The notes under the pieces are model-generated. The model saw nothing but the letters and a program-made list of their open reading frames with translations, had not been told where the DNA came from and did not search any database. DNA of 64,000 nucleotides from assembly GCA_017649565.1 (NCBI GenBank), contig JAGCGO010000080.1, positions 1-64,000 on the forward strand. Reading direction: 5' to 3'. The DNA comes from Fibrobacter sp. (GTDB lineage: Bacteria > Fibrobacterota > Fibrobacteria > Fibrobacterales > Fibrobacteraceae). The translations under genes and the position numbers were made by a program. Shown one piece after another: positions 49,601-57,676 of the stretch; the stretch's first letter is position 1, and each line of letters begins with the position of its first letter.

Positions 49601-49650
49601 GGTACAAAAATAGACAAATTAGCGCCTTTTAGAAATTTTTATTAAAAAAA

Positions 49651-49676
49651 AATACTTTTTTTTATAAAAAAGTATT
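49651..49676. promoter_or_regulatory. Palindromic operator
   Basis: AATACTTTTTT (49651-49661) and AAAAAAGTATT (49666-49676) form a perfect 11-bp inverted repeat with a TTAT centre. It overlaps the -35 of the early promoter, so a bound repressor would block it. Confidence 0.7.
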
Positions 49677-49703
49677 GACATTGTTAAAATAAAAGACTAT
49701 ATT
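49675..49703 (+). promoter_or_regulatory. Strong early promoter
   Basis: TTGACA (49675-49680), 17 bp, TATATT (49698-49703); transcription expected from about 49710. Identical boxes and spacing to the promoter of the sigma gene. Confidence 0.85.
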
Positions 49704-49758
49704 CTTGAATAACGACACCAAAGTGTCAAGATTTAAAACAAGAGTACAAGGATTAACA

Positions 49759-49941
49759 ATGGCAGAAACCGAAGAAAAGAAACCGTCCGACCTGTTCTTG
49801 AGACTTCCTCCCGAACTCGGAACGCTACTTGACGAAATCAAGGTGGTACGCGCAAAGAATCTCGAACCTCTCACAAATACGTCAATCGTCATTGACGCCG
49901 TCAAGGAATACCACAAGGTACGCGTCGTAAACAAGGCTTAG
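49759..49941 (+). CDS. Small ribbon-helix-helix-like protein
   Basis: 60 residues from MAETEEKKPSDLFLRLPPEL, with AAGGA 8 nt upstream. A strand (LFLRLPPEL) and two helices (TLLDEIKVVRAK; TSIVIDAVKEYHKV) resemble Arc/CopG-like DNA-binding proteins. First gene after the early promoter; may act as an early regulator (Cro-like) at the neighbouring palindrome. Confidence 0.6.
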   Translation: MAETEEKKPSDLFLRLPPELGTLLDEIKVVRAKNLEPLTNTSIVIDAVKEYHKVRVVNKA

Positions 49942-49944
49942 TCA

Positions 49945-50808
49945 ATGCTCAAGAAACCGCAAAACGTATACCTGCCTATCGACAAGTTCCAGGCGAAGGT
50001 TTTCAAGAAGAACGAAGGCGAACGGTCCGAATGGGTCACTAAATTCGCTCTCGCTCTTGCCGAGGAAGCCGAAGAACCTTTCGCGAAGGAACTGCTCAAC
50101 AGGGCGCAGGCAGACCTATACAAGGACATCGTTCGCGGATGGCGGTTTAATGCGCGCAGGTCGCTGGAATCGTCCGGCATCAAGGACCCTACAGACAAGC
50201 AGGTTCACGAAAAGTGTATCGACGAGTACGGTGACGAGTATGTCGAGGCGATGGAGCTGCTGAAGGCATCCAGCAAGAGAATTAAGGCGAAAGCCTTAAA
50301 GATGGAAAACGACGAATCTACGGCAGGCGCCCCTACCCGCGAGGATGGGGAGGATCGTAAATCGGGAACGCCTGCCACCATTTCGCAGGATGCCGCGCAC
50401 CGTAAGGCCGCGGACGATAGCAAAGCGCCAACGTCCTGCAACCTCGCTTACGCCGGCAAGAACGGACTCGTCCGACTCACGGACGACGAGTACGCCCTGC
50501 TCCTACAGGAACTAGGCAACAAGAGGAAGGCCGACCGCCTCATAGACGACCTCGACTACAAGCTCGCCGAAGGCGCCACCTTCCGCCAGCCACACCTGCA
50601 CGTGCTAACCCATTGGCAGAGCTACCGCGAGGACAAGGCCGCAGAGGCGGCGGAAATGGCAAAGGTAAACGCGGACGCCAGGGCCGAGGCGTACTCCAAG
50701 CGCGGGTACAAGACTGCCGAGGAAAGGCAGCAGGAAGAACTGGCGAAGATTAACGACTTCTGCACAGGGCTGCGCAACGGAACCATCAAGATCGCGAAGG
50801 AGGGCTAG
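49945..50808 (+). CDS. Possible replisome-organiser-like protein
   Basis: 287 residues. A helical N-terminal half (WVTKFALALAEEAEEPFAKE), a disordered Ser/Thr/Asp-rich linker (120-170), then GLVRLTDDEYALLLQELGNK, LIDDLDYKLAEGATFRQPHL and HVLTHWQSYRED. This last module (V-x-LT-x-x-E-x-x-x-L...W) is common at the end of phage replication-initiation proteins. Assignment tentative. Confidence 0.5.
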   Translation: MLKKPQNVYLPIDKFQAKVFKKNEGERSEWVTKFALALAEEAEEPFAKELLNRAQADLYKDIVRGWRFNARRSLESSGIKDPTDKQVHEKCIDEYGDEYVEAMELLKASSKRIKAKALKMENDESTAGAPTREDGEDRKSGTPATISQDAAHRKAADDSKAPTSCNLAYAGKNGLVRLTDDEYALLLQELGNKRKADRLIDDLDYKLAEGATFRQPHLHVLTHWQSYREDKAAEAAEMAKVNADARAEAYSKRGYKTAEERQQEELAKINDFCTGLRNGTIKIAKEG

Positions 50809-50811
50809 ACC

Positions 50812-51459
50812 ATGGACGAGAAGATTCTTGCCGAAATCAGCGAACAGCTTACCGTCGCATACATGTCGGCTGGAAAGAAGATAACCGGCGAAAACGTGGC
50901 CGTGGTGGCAAAGTCAATCACGGATTCCATCGGCTTCGCCAGCGTCGAAGAGGTACGCGAATCCTTCCGACGCGCCAAGATGGTGCAGGACATCCCCACC
51001 CAGCGCACGCTCGCCGAGGCACTCGCCAACCACCGCGCCGAGACATACTCGCAGACGTCCTCGCTCCCCCTCATCGAGAACAGGGACCCCCGCTCCGCAT
51101 GGCTCCCCAAGGACCAGATGGCGAGGAACGTGAACATGAGGGTCGCCATCCGGAACCTCTGCGCCGCCATTAGCGAACGCGAATACTCCGAGTTCTGCAA
51201 GTGCCACCTGACACGCAAGAAACGACGCGGAGACAAGGACGTGGTGGTGCTGGCAAACCCCAAGGCCGCCCACGCGTTCGACAGGCCGAAGAAGGCCATG
51301 CTGGAAGACCTCTACAAGAAATACTGGCGCATGCTCCCGATAGCCAGGGGCTACCCGAAGGACGCGCCGCTCAACCACGGACTTATACCGCCTACCGTGC
51401 CGCAGTTCCGCGTGATGCTGGAACACGAGGCCAAGGTGAACGGGTACACCGCCGCATAA
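50812..51459 (+). CDS. Hypothetical protein of the replication module
   Basis: 215 residues, starting 3 nt after the previous stop. A helical N-terminus (MDEKILAEISEQLTVAYMSA, VEEVRESFRRAKMVQDIPTQ) and a basic middle (HLTRKKRRGDKDVVVL). Position suggests DNA replication or recombination; no motif recognised. Confidence 0.6.
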   Translation: MDEKILAEISEQLTVAYMSAGKKITGENVAVVAKSITDSIGFASVEEVRESFRRAKMVQDIPTQRTLAEALANHRAETYSQTSSLPLIENRDPRSAWLPKDQMARNVNMRVAIRNLCAAISEREYSEFCKCHLTRKKRRGDKDVVVLANPKAAHAFDRPKKAMLEDLYKKYWRMLPIARGYPKDAPLNHGLIPPTVPQFRVMLEHEAKVNGYTAA

Positions 51460-51486
51460 GATTTAACCACAAGGAGAAAAGCAACT

Positions 51487-51789
51487 ATGGACTGCAATTT
51501 AGACCTTGACATGGTGGCAAAGGCCGCCATCATGAAAGACCCGGATTCCGTCGCGAAGAAAATCGGCGAGGCCATCCTCGAGGCCGCCGAGAACGCGGGC
51601 AAGTATTTCGCCGGTTCCCTCGAACTCGATATAACGCGCTTCGTCACGTACCGCATCGGCGAGGCGAAGGACGAATCCTTCGACCGCGTCGTCAAGAAGA
51701 AAATCCAGTCGCTCGCGGACTGCCCCGCACCAGCACCGGCACCGAAGCGCCGCGGACGCCCGCCCAAGAAGGAGACGGACAATGTGTAA
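51487..51789 (+). CDS. Small protein with AT-hook-like tail
   Basis: 100 residues; helical body (MDCNLDLDMVAKAAIMKDPD, SVAKKIGEAILEAAENAGKY) and tail PAPAPAPKRRGRPPKKETD. K-R-R-G-R-P-P-K is a good AT-hook, suggesting minor-groove DNA binding. AAGGAG lies upstream of the ATG. Confidence 0.6.
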   Translation: MDCNLDLDMVAKAAIMKDPDSVAKKIGEAILEAAENAGKYFAGSLELDITRFVTYRIGEAKDESFDRVVKKKIQSLADCPAPAPAPKRRGRPPKKETDNV

Positions 51790-51979
51790 GGACGGATTCA
51801 CGCACAACGCAGCCGACGACGGCATCCACGAGACGGTGGAGTTCAACGAGTACCGCAATCCGAAGTGGTGGTCGGAGCAACGCCACCGCGAGTGGCTCAT
51901 GGAGCGCCTGATGCCTTTCGCCATCGTCGCGGGGGCGCTGATCGGGTTCTGCATCGTAGGCTTCGTGGAGGCATTGTGA
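51782..51979 (+). CDS. Small C-tail-anchored membrane protein
   Basis: 65 residues. The N-terminal part is soluble and charged (EYRNPKWWSEQRHREWLMER), and residues 43-65 (LMPFAIVAGALIGFCIVGFV) form one transmembrane helix. Overlaps its neighbours on both sides. Unknown role. Confidence 0.55.
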   Translation: MCKDGFTHNAADDGIHETVEFNEYRNPKWWSEQRHREWLMERLMPFAIVAGALIGFCIVGFVEAL

Positions 51980-52137
51980 CGCAGAGCCATCCCGAATTCA
52001 GCGAGTACGCCACGTGCACCGTATGCGGCATGCACAAGTATTGCAGGCAGGTCAACCGCTACTTCGTCTGCTACAGCTGCGAAAACGGAAATTTCAAGGG
52101 ACTGAAGAACATCAAGAAAAAGGAACAGGGCAAATGA
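51976..52137 (+). CDS. Small zinc-ribbon protein
   Basis: 53 residues from GTG 51976 (GTGA overlap with the upstream stop). CTVCGMHKYCRQVNRYFVCY, with SCENG next, gives two CxxC pairs in the spacing of a zinc ribbon. A basic C-terminus (KGLKNIKKKEQGK) fits DNA or RNA binding. Confidence 0.6.
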   Translation: MTQSHPEFSEYATCTVCGMHKYCRQVNRYFVCYSCENGNFKGLKNIKKKEQGK

Positions 52138-52373
52138 CTACTCTCAACGACATCAACATCATCCGCGAGGCGCATGAACGCGCGGCCGAGCGGTACAACC
52201 GCCGATGCCGCCGACTGGTGGCCCTCTACACCGCAGGGCGCAAGGTCACGGACCACATGATCCTCTACAAGACCGACATGCTCCGCCTCGCCTACGAGTC
52301 CACGCTGAAGGACATGGACTACGTGATGGAATTCCAGGCGCAGATGGCAAGCATGGAATCTGTCAACAACTGA
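52134..52373 (+). CDS. Small helical hypothetical protein
   Basis: 79 residues (MTTLNDINIIREAHERAAER to MASMESVNN), ATGA-coupled to the upstream gene. Charged and helical, with no motif. Precedes the recombination module. Confidence 0.6.
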   Translation: MTTLNDINIIREAHERAAERYNRRCRRLVALYTAGRKVTDHMILYKTDMLRLAYESTLKDMDYVMEFQAQMASMESVNN

Positions 52374-52406
52374 CACAACTTATCAACAATAACCGGAGAC
52401 AAGACA

Positions 52407-53420
52407 ATGGAACAAGCAAAGGAAACTACTACCGCCGTCAGCGTGCTCGACGACTACTCCGTAATCGTCGTCGACCAGGAACGCCTCCAGACATTTTTCT
52501 CGGACGGCAAGAACCTCGATGAAGTCTACGGACACATCGAGAAGATGGCGAAGGGCCTCGTCGCCGACATCTCCACCAAGGAAGGCGTCTCGCAAATCAA
52601 GAGCTGCGCAAGGCAAATCGCAAGCGCCAAGACGAAAATCGACAACCTCGGAAAGCAGGTGGTCGCAGAGCTCAAGGAACTCCCCAAGATTATCGACGCC
52701 AACCGCCGCAACTTCCGCGAACGTATGGAAGCCCTGCAAGACGAAATCCGCCGCCCGGTCACCGAGATCGAGGAACGCGAAGCCGAAATCGACCGCATCA
52801 AGACCGTGCACCAGCAGCTCATCGGTGCGGACTCTGCCACCATCAAGCAAAACATCGAATCGGTGAAGGCGATCGAGCTCACCGCCGAAAAGTGGAAGGA
52901 GAGCCTCGAAAAGGCCACGAAGGCCGTGACGGAAGAAATCAACGCCCTCGAGACGATGCTCAAGGCCGCCGAAAAGCGCGAGGCCGAAGAACGCGAGCTC
53001 GAGGAACTTCGCAAGAAGCAGGAAGAAGCCGAGCGCATCATCCGCGAACAGAAAATCCGCGAGGAAGCAGAACGCAAGGCAGCCGAAGCCGAAAGGGCCG
53101 CACAGGAGGCCCGCGAACGCGAAGAAGCCGCCAGGAACTCCAAGGAGGCGATTGAACGCGCCGCCATCGGGGCTCAACAGGCCACAGTACCGATGTCGAA
53201 GCCCCTGCCGCAGCCGAAGCCCTCCAAGTGGACCGACGCCCAGAAGGCTGTGAACAAGCGCATTGTGGCCGACATCGCCGCCATCATCGAACCGGAACTC
53301 AAGACACGTATCGCCGGACACTCCGACCCCGGCTACAGACTCGCGGCGGAAGAATCCGCGAAGGCAGTCGTGAAGGCTGTTCTCACGGGAAAAATCAACA
53401 ACCTCAAGGTGGAGTACTAA
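52407..53420 (+). CDS. Coiled-coil protein of the phage recombination module
   Basis: 337 residues. Residues 30-140 (VADISTKEGVSQIKSCARQI, SAKTKIDNLGKQVVAELKEL) match a widespread phage protein found next to YqaJ exonucleases. Residues 170-250 are a very long Glu/Arg/Ala coiled coil. The last approximately 70 residues may bind DNA or partners (WTDAQKAVNKRIVADIAAII). No enzymat­ic motif. Directly upstream of the exonuclease, so probably an accessory of recombination. Confidence 0.7.
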   Translation: MEQAKETTTAVSVLDDYSVIVVDQERLQTFFSDGKNLDEVYGHIEKMAKGLVADISTKEGVSQIKSCARQIASAKTKIDNLGKQVVAELKELPKIIDANRRNFRERMEALQDEIRRPVTEIEEREAEIDRIKTVHQQLIGADSATIKQNIESVKAIELTAEKWKESLEKATKAVTEEINALETMLKAAEKREAEERELEELRKKQEEAERIIREQKIREEAERKAAEAERAAQEAREREEAARNSKEAIERAAIGAQQATVPMSKPLPQPKPSKWTDAQKAVNKRIVADIAAIIEPELKTRIAGHSDPGYRLAAEESAKAVVKAVLTGKINNLKVEY

Positions 53421-53422
53421 AA

Positions 53423-54397
53423 ATGGAATTTACCGAAATCAACCGCAACGAGGCCGACAAGGCCGCATGGCTCGAAAAGCGCAAGCACTACGTTACAGGC
53501 ACGGATGCCGGAAAGCTCATTGGCGTGTCGCCGTTTGGCGGAAAGTTCGCCGTATGGCTCGACAAGATGGGCCGCGCCGCGCCCGTTGCCGAAACGCCCG
53601 CGATGAAGGCCGGCAAGAAGTTCGAATCTGCAATTTTGCAGATGTACGCCGAGGAAATGAACTGCAAGCTGGAACACGTTGACGGCTACAACCTCATTAC
53701 TTGCGACAAGTACCCGCGCCTCGGCGCGTCCCTCGACGGCTGGAACCACGACCTGCAAATTCCGGTCGATGCAAAGAATATCAAGTGGAAAAACGAGAAG
53801 TGGGGCGACGCCTGGACCTCCGATTTCCCGGAATACTACAAGGCGCAACTCCAAGTGCAAATGATGGTGACGGGCGCCACATTCGCACATCTTGCCGTCA
53901 TGTTCAGCGGTCAGGACTTCTTCATCTATTCCATGGAATACGACGAAGATATGGCGCAGAAGATTCTCGACGCGTCCGATGAATTTTGGCACTATGTCGA
54001 AAACGACCAGATGCCCGAAGCCGACGGCTCCGACGAGGCCTCGGACTACATCAAGGACAAGTACGCGGTCGGTACGCCCGACATCGAAAAGGATGCCGAA
54101 GAGAACCTCCAGAAGTACGTGGCAGACTACAAGGCCGCGACCGCCGCCGAGAAGGACGCCAAGGCGAAGAAGGACGAGGCTGGCAACCGCATCAAGGTAT
54201 TCATGGGCGACGCCACGGTGGTGCCAGGGTTCTGCACCTGGAAGAACGCTAAGGATTCGCAGAAGACCGACTGGGAGGCCGTCGCAAAGGTCGCCATGGA
54301 AAACATGAGCGTGCTCGACCGCGACAAGCTCGTCGCGAAGTTCACCGAGACGAAGCCGGGCAATAGAACACTCCGCATCACCGCGAAAGGATTTTAA
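53423..54397 (+). CDS. YqaJ-type recombination exonuclease
   Basis: 324 residues from MEFTEINRNEADKAAWLEKR. HYVTGTDAGKLIGVSPFGG, MKAGKKFESAILQMYAEE, YPRLGASLDGWNHD, IPVDAKNIKW and YYKAQLQVQMMVTG follow the YqaJ/lambda-exonuclease order, with the GASLD Asp and the D-x-K replacing the usual E-x-K metal site. The C-terminal third is a coiled coil. It degrades 5' strands to feed the annealing protein encoded next. Confidence 0.85.
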   Translation: MEFTEINRNEADKAAWLEKRKHYVTGTDAGKLIGVSPFGGKFAVWLDKMGRAAPVAETPAMKAGKKFESAILQMYAEEMNCKLEHVDGYNLITCDKYPRLGASLDGWNHDLQIPVDAKNIKWKNEKWGDAWTSDFPEYYKAQLQVQMMVTGATFAHLAVMFSGQDFFIYSMEYDEDMAQKILDASDEFWHYVENDQMPEADGSDEASDYIKDKYAVGTPDIEKDAEENLQKYVADYKAATAAEKDAKAKKDEAGNRIKVFMGDATVVPGFCTWKNAKDSQKTDWEAVAKVAMENMSVLDRDKLVAKFTETKPGNRTLRITAKGF

Positions 54398-54423
54398 ACA
54401 ATCAACCCCAAAGAGGTAAAACT

Positions 54424-55428
54424 ATGGAACAAGCAATGCCCCCCGCAATCGCAACCCCCGAACAGCAGATGATGCCCGCCGTGGCACCTTCCGCCTCCGA
54501 AAGCGCCGCCTTCGCGATGGCCGCGCAGCAGAAGGCTATCGTCGAGGCCCGCTACAAGATGGCCCTCGCCCGCCCCCGCGACCTCGACATGGTCCGCCAG
54601 GCGATGCTCAAGGACGCCCGCCGCCCCAGCTTCGCGAACGTCGCCATCTACCACAAGCCCGTCGGCAAGGGCATCGAAGGCCCCAGCATCCGATTCGTCG
54701 AGGCCGCCATCCGCAACATGACGAACATCCTCACCGAGACGGCCACCGTATCCGAGGACGACGAACGCCGCGTGATCCGCGTCGCCGTCAGCGACCTGGA
54801 AACGAACACCTACTTCAGCCAGGACGTGACCGTCACCAAGACCGTGGAACGTGCCAAGCTCCCGCAGGGAGAAAAGCCAATCCGCGTCCGCACCAACAGC
54901 TACGGAAAGCCCGTCTACATCCTCCACGGCACCGACGACGACATCCTGAACAAGCAGAACGCGCTCATCTCCAAGGCGGTCCGCACACTCGGACTCCGAC
55001 TCATCCCGGGCGACCTCGTTGACGAAGCGCTGTGGTACGTAAGGCAGACGATGCAGAAGCAGGACGCCGCCGACCCGGATGCCGCCAAGAACCGCCTGAT
55101 CGACGCCTTCGCGCAGCTCGGTGTCGCGGTGGAATCGCTCAAGGACTACGTCGGCCACGAACTCTCCGCGCTCGACCCGAACGAACTCCAGACCCTCCGC
55201 GCCATCTACTCCGCAATCAAGGACGGCGAGACGAGCTGGAAGGCCGTGATGGACGACAAGGCAGAAAAGGATGCCGAAGCCAAGCAGTCCGCGAAGAACG
55301 GCAAGATTGCCGCCGCGAAGGCCGCACCGAAGCAGGAAACTAAAAAGGAACCCGAACAGCCCGCGTCCGGTGACGCGCCGACACCTGAATCGTCGACGAC
55401 CGAAGACAACGACATGTTCGGAGACTAG
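54424..55428 (+). CDS. Putative single-strand annealing protein (RecT/Sak analogue)
   Basis: 334 residues. An N-terminal Pro/Ala-rich start, then FAMAAQQKAIVEARYKMALA, RPRDLDMVRQAMLKDARRPS, FANVAIYHKPVGKGIEGPSI and RFVEAAIRNMTNILTE. The NKQNALISKAVRTLGLRLIP segment is the conserved core of a phage family that always travels with YqaJ exonucleases. The C-terminus is disordered and acidic, ending DNDMFGD, like the SSB-interaction tail of recombination proteins. Role by context: anneals ssDNA. Confidence 0.7.
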   Translation: MEQAMPPAIATPEQQMMPAVAPSASESAAFAMAAQQKAIVEARYKMALARPRDLDMVRQAMLKDARRPSFANVAIYHKPVGKGIEGPSIRFVEAAIRNMTNILTETATVSEDDERRVIRVAVSDLETNTYFSQDVTVTKTVERAKLPQGEKPIRVRTNSYGKPVYILHGTDDDILNKQNALISKAVRTLGLRLIPGDLVDEALWYVRQTMQKQDAADPDAAKNRLIDAFAQLGVAVESLKDYVGHELSALDPNELQTLRAIYSAIKDGETSWKAVMDDKAEKDAEAKQSAKNGKIAAAKAAPKQETKKEPEQPASGDAPTPESSTTEDNDMFGD

Positions 55429-55583
55429 CCGGAAACTCCGGCACCCCTCCTGGCGGCAGCGTGCGTAGTGCACAATTTTTGTTCGGCGGCCTTCAGGAGG
55501 GTAGAACATCAAGCTGTAGAACGTGCTTCTCCCACTCTTGCTAACTCACGGCATCAAGCGAATACATGGAATAGAGTGGAATA
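55429..55583. other. Non-coding stretch before tRNA-Met
   Basis: 155 bp without a plausible gene. CCTCCTGGCG (near 55446) and the AGGAGGG near 55496 could pair into a long hairpin (CCCTCCTG/CAGGAGGG), perhaps the terminator of the recombination operon, although no T-run follows. Confidence 0.4.
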
Positions 55584-55655
55584 CGGCATATAGCACAATG
55601 GTTAGTGCAGCGGACTCATAACTCGCCGATGAAGGTTCGAATCCTTATGTGCCGA
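55584..55655 (+). tRNA. tRNA-Met (anticodon CAT)
   Basis: Acceptor CGGCATA/TGTGCCG (one G-U), D-arm GCAC...GTGC, anticodon stem GCGGA/CTCGC (weak top pair) with loop CTCATAA giving CAT, T-arm around AAGG-TTCGAAT-CCTT, discriminator A. No encoded CCA. A methionine-type phage tRNA (initiator, elongator or tRNA-Ile2 cannot be separated). Confidence 0.85.
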
Positions 55656-55676
55656 TAGCCCGATGGGTGTAAGTTT

Positions 55677-55704
55677 TTGACAAGACACAATACTTCCCTA
55701 TAAT
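55677..55704 (+). promoter_or_regulatory. Sigma-70 promoter
   Basis: TTGACA (55677-55682), 16 bp, TATAAT (55699-55704), 22 nt after the tRNA. Confidence 0.8.
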
Positions 55705-56043
55705 AGCACCCGGAGGGCACAATTTTGCACGATGGCGGCATGAACAAACAACGAACAAACAAACTTTTAAACTTTCTTCTAAGGTCTGGTCGTTGCAATA
55801 AATTACACAAAAACGCCGCCGGAGTGCAAAAATCTTGAAAAGTGTGTCGCCCATAACTGGACCTTGGGGACACATGGCGCGGCGAGGCGGCTTGTAGGAA
55901 CTCCATTTTTACCTTACCGCCCACGCCACTAGGCGGCATAAAAGTAACTGAATTAGCCATGCCGACGAAGACGGGTAAACCGCCGCGCCTCCACCCGCAG
56001 GCCATAACTGCGGGAACGGATTTGAAAACCAGGAAGGATGAAG
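55705..56043 (+). ncRNA. Long leader or structured RNA after a strong promoter
   Basis: About 330 transcribed bases before the next good ORF. It has G-C hairpins (CCGCAG-gccataa-CTGCGG near 55998-56015; GCGGCGAGGCGGC and CCGCC...GGCGG around 55880-55935). A weak 32-residue ORF at 55740-55838 (MNKQRTNKLLNFLLRSG) has no SD. Could be an untranslated leader, a small RNA or a decayed gene. Confidence 0.4.
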
Positions 56044-56304
56044 ATGAGAAAGGAAGAATACCTCAAGATACTGGCCAAGTACCCGCCCTGCAAGGAGGAA
56101 GTCCTCGGGGAGAAAGTCTGGACGCCAAGCATGGCTGCAAAGGCTATCGGGATGAAGTCCCGCAACACCGTGCTCAACTGGGAGCGAAATACGGTCGCCG
56201 GTGAGATGGACATGCCGATGTTCGGCGGTCGAATCAAGGGTTCACTGGTCCACATCCCGATCCGCAGATTCCTTGACTGGTATTGCTACGTGGGGCAGAA
56301 CTGA
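56044..56304 (+). CDS. Excisionase/MerR-like DNA-binding protein
   Basis: 86 residues from ATG 56044 with AGGAAGG at 56031-56037; ATG 56038 is too close to it. WTPSMAAKAIGMKSRNTVLN is a winged-HTH start, and MFGGRIKGSLVHIPIRRFLD is the wing-helix typical of excisionases and AlpA-like regulators. May direct excision with the integrase or regulate early genes. Confidence 0.65.
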   Translation: MRKEEYLKILAKYPPCKEEVLGEKVWTPSMAAKAIGMKSRNTVLNWERNTVAGEMDMPMFGGRIKGSLVHIPIRRFLDWYCYVGQN

Positions 56305-56339
56305 CACTTTAATGCAAGTAAAACGACTCCTTAATTCGC

Positions 56340-56367
56340 TTGACAATAAACACGTTAGTTGTACATT
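56340..56367 (+). promoter_or_regulatory. Sigma-70 promoter
   Basis: TTGACA (56340-56345), 16 bp, TACATT (56362-56367), 18 nt before the ATG at 56386. Confidence 0.7.
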
Positions 56368-56385
56368 ACGGATAAAATAAAAATC

Positions 56386-56544
56386 ATGAAGAATAATCCA
56401 AGATTACGCGATCCAATGAATGACAAGCTGACGAACATCTGGCTATGGGCCGTTGCGGTGGCGTTCACAATTGCCGCGTTCTGCACATTCGCTGCGTGGG
56501 TGGTGGGAATTACGATTTGCCTCATGAGGATGTTCAATGGCTGA
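56386..56544 (+). CDS. Small membrane protein
   Basis: 52 residues. Residues 17-45 (IWLWAVAVAFTIAAFCTFAA, then WVVGITICL) form one long or two short membrane helices. Overlaps the next gene by 8 nt. Unknown function; first gene after its own promoter. Confidence 0.6.
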   Translation: MKNNPRLRDPMNDKLTNIWLWAVAVAFTIAAFCTFAAWVVGITICLMRMFNG

Positions 56545-57046
56545 ACCGACCGCACAACAACTCGCACGTCAGCGCATAGCGAAGGTTGACATCACCCAGT
56601 TCGCTCCGAAGCCTCAGAAGAAAAGCGGCCCGGTGCCAAAGCAGAAAGCTCCGGATCCTCCAAAGAAGCCTCGCGTGATACTCACGCCGGAGGAGCGTAA
56701 GGCGAAGGCGAGGCAGTACAACCACGACTGGTATGTCGCCCACAAGGAGCACTGCCTGGCACAGAGCAAGAAGTGGGCGCAGGAGAACCGCGACAAGACG
56801 CGCAAGTCGTGCAGGGACTACTACGCGGCTCACAAGGACGCCCGCAACGCGGCAAGCAAGAAGTGGATAGACGAACACAAGGATATTTACAACGCGAGAA
56901 TGCGGGAGTACCGCAGGAAGCAAAGGGAAAAATGTAGAAACGAAAGCGAGGTAAATAATGGTCAACAAGGAAGTGCAGAAACTTGTAGACAGCGGCATGA
57001 GCGTGAGGACTGCATACCGCAAGGCCGAGCGCATGAATGCCGATAA
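56537..57046 (+). CDS. Basic HNH-like or DNA-binding protein, 3' end doubtful
   Basis: The first approximately 133 residues are basic with repeats (YNHDWYVAHKEHCLAQSKKW, CRDYYAAHKDARNAASKKWI, YNARMREYRRKQREK) resembling phage proteins with tandem YY-x-x-H helices. After the A5 run at about 56930 the frame looks unnatural and overlaps the next gene by 89 nt. With one more A it would end at a TAA just before the next ATG. So an indel is suspected. Confidence 0.55.
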   Translation: MAEPTAQQLARQRIAKVDITQFAPKPQKKSGPVPKQKAPDPPKKPRVILTPEERKAKARQYNHDWYVAHKEHCLAQSKKWAQENRDKTRKSCRDYYAAHKDARNAASKKWIDEHKDIYNARMREYRRKQREKCRNESEVNNGQQGSAETCRQRHEREDCIPQGRAHECR

Positions 57047-57104
57047 CAAGAAGAAGATTGAATTCAACTACGAGGCTGAAACGCCTAAAGGAGAATGGGT
57101 ATAA
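56958..57104 (+). CDS. Small hypothetical protein
   Basis: 48 residues (MVNKEVQKLVDSGMSVRTAY, then basic KAERMNADNKKK and the end PKGEWV). The C-terminal KGEWV recurs in the protein at 42409. Ends 2 nt before the next ATG. Confidence 0.55.
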   Translation: MVNKEVQKLVDSGMSVRTAYRKAERMNADNKKKIEFNYEAETPKGEWV

Positions 57105-57106
57105 TA

Positions 57107-57676
57107 ATGACACAGGAAGAACTTGACAAGATTATCGAGCAGCACCAGCACTGGATTCACGAGGATGTGGACGGATGGGAAGATATGAGAGCGGACTTGC
57201 TCGATAAGGATTTATCTGGACTCCGCCTTGACGGTGCCATCCTTGACGGTGCCATCCTTGACGGTGCCATCCTTGACGGTGCCATCCTTGTCGATGCCAG
57301 CCTTGACGGTGCCAGCCTTGACGGTGCCAGCCTTGTCGGTGCCAGCCTTGACGATGCCGAGAAAATTCGTCTCGGTCAAATTCTCACCGAGCCCATGACG
57401 GGCTACAAGAAAACCAAGGAAGGCGTGGTCATCACTGCCGAGATTCCAGCGGGTGCAATCGTCTTCTGCATCAACAGAAGAAAGTGCCGAACGAACATGG
57501 CAAAGATTACCGATATGGACGGCCACGAAATCTTGCACTCGCAATACGACAATTCCTTTGAGTACCGCATGGGACAGGAAATTAATATCAAGGACTTCAA
57601 CCTTATGTACAACGTGGAGTGTGCGAGCGGCTTCCACTTCTTCAGGACGAAGAAGGAAGCGGAGGATTACAAATGA
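57107..57676 (+). CDS. Pentapeptide-repeat protein with DUF5758-like C-terminus
   Basis: 189 residues from [20 protein letters not shown]. Residues 38-85 are about nine [10 protein letters not shown]-type pentapeptides, predicting a short right-handed quadrilateral helix. The C-terminal [33 protein letters not shown] matches the DUF5758 domain often fused to such repeats. Function of these phage proteins is unknown; DNA mimicry has been shown only for longer ones. Confidence 0.75.
   Translation: MTQEELDKIIEQHQHWIHEDVDGWEDMRADLLDKDLSGLRLDGAILDGAILDGAILDGAILVDASLDGASLDGASLVGASLDDAEKIRLGQILTEPMTGYKKTKEGVVITAEIPAGAIVFCINRRKCRTNMAKITDMDGHEILHSQYDNSFEYRMGQEINIKDFNLMYNVECASGFHFFRTKKEAEDYK
57233..57352. 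repeat. 15-bp tandem repeat within the pentapeptide gene
   Basis: CCTTGACGGTGCCATC-type 15-mers: four near-identical copies ending in ATC, then four ending in AGC with single changes. In-frame copy-number change would lengthen the helix without a frameshift. Confidence 0.85.

Noticed and set aside
55959-56204. 81-residue ORF before the excisionase-like gene
   Set aside because: It has no SD and its second half is out-of-frame reading of the 56044 gene.
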